Shown piece after piece: positions 6,579-7,495 of a stretch of 7,495 bases of DNA. Source of the stretch: CALACW01 sp002431305 (GTDB lineage Bacteria; Bacillota; Clostridia; Oscillospirales; Acutalibacteraceae); the NCBI GenBank assembly GCA_937890355.1, contig CALACW010000008.1, forward strand, positions 1-7,495. Direction: 5' to 3'. Under the pieces are notes generated by a model. It had not been told where the DNA came from, ran no database searches, and worked only from the letters and a program-made list of their open reading frames with translations. Numbering within the stretch: the first letter of the stretch is position 1; every line of letters starts with the position of its first letter. Both the position numbers and the translations under genes were made by a program.

Positions 6579-7061
6579 TCACTCAAGGTTTATTGTTATG
6601 TGTTCACCTTTTTCGGTATCAATATCGACGATTTTGTCTATTGATTCGCCGTTTACAAGCTCTGAAATTTTATCCGCCGTTTTGTTGTCAAGCCCGAACA
6701 CTCTTACTATTTTCAGTCCCGATTTCACGAACGAAAAAGGAATTCTTATCGTATTTTTCTTCCCGTCCGGCTGGGTTATGTTAATGCAGACATTCTTTTT
6801 ATAGTTGTTTTCGCTTTTTGCGCTGTCAGCATCGATTTTATACGCCGACGAGATAATATCGTCGTTCTCGCTTCTTAACAGCTCGTCAACGCTCACCGAG
6901 AAAAAATCCGATATATCCGTAAGCAGTGAAACGTCGGGACACGAGCTGTTATTCTCCCATTTCGAAACAGCCTGCGCGGAAACTCCGAGAGCCGCCGCAA
7001 GCTCCTCCTGCGTAAGGTTTCTCGATTTTATAAGCAGTGAAATATTATTGCCTATGTTCAT
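6579..7061 (-). CDS. XRE-family HTH regulator with SHOCT-like C-terminal domain
   Basis: DNA-binding transcription regulator. Residues 1-62 form a Cro/CI-type helix-turn-helix: LTQEELAAALGVSAQAVSKWEN (16-37) holds the two recognition helices, followed by the typical PDVSLLTDISDFFSVSVDELL (42-62). A polar linker (63-88) leads to a C-terminal domain (89-160) with the pattern of SHOCT-like/DUF2089-type tails: IRIPFSFVKSGLKI (105-118) and IVDIDTEKGEHITINLE (144-160). That assignment is from pattern memory. The ATG at 7061 was chosen because AAGGAGG (7076-7070) lies 8 bases upstream and the family starts at this Met. An in-frame ATG at 7103 also has a good ribosome site and would add 14 residues. 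The promoter is flanked by an inverted repeat, suggesting autoregulation. Its targets may include the neighbouring glycosidase genes, but nothing in the sequence proves it. Confidence 0.9.
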   Translation of the reverse strand: MNIGNNISLLIKSRNLTQEELAAALGVSAQAVSKWENNSSCPDVSLLTDISDFFSVSVDELLRSENDDIISSAYKIDADSAKSENNYKKNVCINITQPDGKKNTIRIPFSFVKSGLKIVRVFGLDNKTADKISELVNGESIDKIVDIDTEKGEHITINLE

Positions 7062-7100
7062 GTTTGTCGCCTCCTTAAAATCATGTTTGATTAAAAAATT

Positions 7101-7117
7101 CATAATGTCACTCCCCT
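7101..7117 (-). promoter_or_regulatory. Alternative upstream start of the regulator with its own ribosome site
   Basis: AGGGGAG (7117-7111) lies 7 bases before an in-frame ATG (7103-7101). Starting there gives a 174-residue form with the 14-residue extension MNFLIKHDFKEATN before the helix-turn-helix domain. Both starts would be present on the same mRNA, predicted to begin near 7127. The downstream start has the better Shine-Dalgarno. Confidence 0.5.
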
Positions 7118-7149
7118 TTCGTTCGGTGTATAAATTATATCAAACGAAA
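7117..7149. promoter_or_regulatory. Inverted repeat bracketing the regulator promoter (candidate operator)
   Basis: TTTCGTT (7117-7123) and AACGAAA (7143-7149) form a perfect 7-bp inverted repeat separated by 19 bases. The -10 box (7134-7139) and expected start point lie between the arms, whose centres are 26 bp apart. A further TTCGTT lies at 7192-7197. The layout fits binding of two regulator dimers or a dimer with long half-site spacing; autoregulation is an inference. Confidence 0.45.
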
Positions 7150-7163
7150 AGAGTCGGTATCAA
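7134..7163 (-). promoter_or_regulatory. Promoter of the XRE regulator gene
   Basis: On the minus strand, TTGATA (7163-7158) and a perfect TATAAT (7139-7134) are separated by 18 bases. The predicted start near 7127 leaves a leader of about 24 bases to the upstream ATG and 66 to the preferred ATG. Confidence 0.75.
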
Positions 7164-7205
7164 TTATCTGTCGGTTGAATCGCCGATAATGTTCGTTGAT
7201 TAAAC

Positions 7206-7220
7206 TCAACCGCAGGTTGA
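7206..7220. other. Short hairpin between regulator promoter and tRNA-Arg terminator
   Basis: TCAACC (7206-7211) and GGTTGA (7215-7220) form a perfect 6-bp stem with loop GCA. GGTTGAATC at 7173-7181 and GGTTGATTC at 7215-7223 are near-copies. No U-tract follows on either strand. It may be part of an upstream binding site or be incidental. Confidence 0.35.
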
Positions 7221-7235
7221 TTCTATAAAATAATA

Positions 7236-7276
7236 CAAAATAAAAACAAAAAATCCTACCACAAATGTGATAGGAT
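7236..7276 (-). terminator. Terminator of tRNA-Arg
   Basis: ATCCTA (7253-7258) pairs with TAGGAT (7271-7276), and CAC (7260-7262) pairs with GTG (7267-7269), with one C-A mismatch and loop AAAT. On the minus strand a T-rich run (7252-7236) follows directly. It starts 5 bases past the CCA end of the tRNA gene. Confidence 0.85.
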
Positions 7277-7280
7277 CTGA

Positions 7281-7357
7281 TGGCGCGCTGGAAGGGACTC
7301 GAACCCCCGACCTTCTGGTTCGTAGCCAGACACTCTATCCAACTGAGCTACCAACGC
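7281..7357 (-). tRNA. tRNA-Arg, anticodon ACG
   Basis: Full cloverleaf on the minus strand: acceptor GCGTTGG/CCAGCGC, D arm GCTC/GAGT, anticodon stem TCTGG/CCAGA with loop CTACGAA (anticodon ACG; the A would be edited to inosine to read CGU, CGC and CGA), and T arm GGGGG/CCCTT with loop TTCGAGT and two G-U pairs. The discriminator is G and CCA is encoded at 7283-7281. It has its own promoter and terminator, so it is a single-gene unit. Confidence 0.97.
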
Positions 7358-7383
7358 ATACACATATTTTTCTGTGCTCAAAT

Positions 7384-7412
7384 ATATTATCACCTATCAG
7401 GTAAAAAGTCAA
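7384..7412 (-). promoter_or_regulatory. Promoter of tRNA-Arg
   Basis: On the minus strand TTGACT (7412-7407), 17 bases, then TAATAT (7389-7384), with TG just upstream of the -10. Predicted start is near 7377, about 20 bases before the tRNA. The spacer holds the small inverted repeat ACCTGATAGGT. The remaining bases 7413-7495 are AT-rich and show no supported feature. Confidence 0.75.
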
Positions 7413-7495
7413 GGATAATTTTAAATTTTTCATACTAATTTTGTAGAGTTACAATTGATGTGAGACTAAAATTTGAAAAAAGTATAGAAAAAAGC

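Noticed and set aside
7061..7088. Leader peptide of eight codons starting at the ATG near 7087 and overlapping the regulator start
   Set aside because: No ribosome site precedes it, and its content is just the Shine-Dalgarno region read in another frame.
185..7357. Genomic island bounded by two tRNA genes
   Set aside because: No integrase, no duplicated tRNA 3' end as an attachment repeat, and each tRNA has its own promoter and intact CCA end. The shared T-arm sequence is common to all tRNAs.
1..7495. CRISPR array, insertion sequence or phage genes
   Set aside because: No regularly spaced repeats, transposase, integrase or phage-like proteins are present on either strand.

Overview
The window reads as chromosomal DNA of a low-to-moderate GC Firmicute, most likely a gut-type member of the Clostridia (Oscillospirales-like). 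This rests on strong AGGAGG-type ribosome binding sites, very AT-rich gaps with sigma-A-type promoters, tRNA genes with an encoded CCA end, U-tract terminators, and an XRE regulator of a kind common in that group. The taxonomic call is an inference.

Layout, left to right. Bases 1-184 hold no gene, but carry short direct repeats and two tandem hairpins downstream of a minus-strand tRNA-Ala(CGC) gene (185-260). A divergent promoter region (261-402) serves the tRNA on the minus strand and a ChbG/YdjC-family carbohydrate deacetylase (403-1287) on the plus strand. A two-way terminator (about 1295-1327) separates it from a convergent minus-strand block. In transcription order that block is: an XRE regulator (7061 to 6579) with its own promoter, operator-like inverted repeat and terminator; a 228-codon gene that looks like a GH38 alpha-mannosidase lacking its whole catalytic centre (6532 to 5846); a GH29 alpha-L-fucosidase (5833 to 4544); and a full-length 1049-residue GH38 alpha-mannosidase (4475 to 1326), which has its own perfect-consensus promoter. 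A minus-strand tRNA-Arg(ACG) with promoter and terminator closes the window (7281-7357). Bases 7413-7495 are AT-rich with no feature I can support.

How the genes may work together. None of the three enzymes shows a signal peptide, so they probably act in the cytoplasm on imported oligosaccharides. An alpha-mannosidase, an alpha-fucosidase and a deacetylase of the type that acts on N-acetylated amino sugars would together match the parts of a fucosylated N-glycan, but no transporter is present and the link is a hypothesis. The most unusual item is the shrunken GH38 relative. It keeps the N-terminal domain and the C-terminal beta domain but has lost the roughly 800 residues between them, yet stays open and tightly coupled to the fucosidase. 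It may be a decaying gene, or a non-catalytic protein made from the outer domains of a glycosidase.
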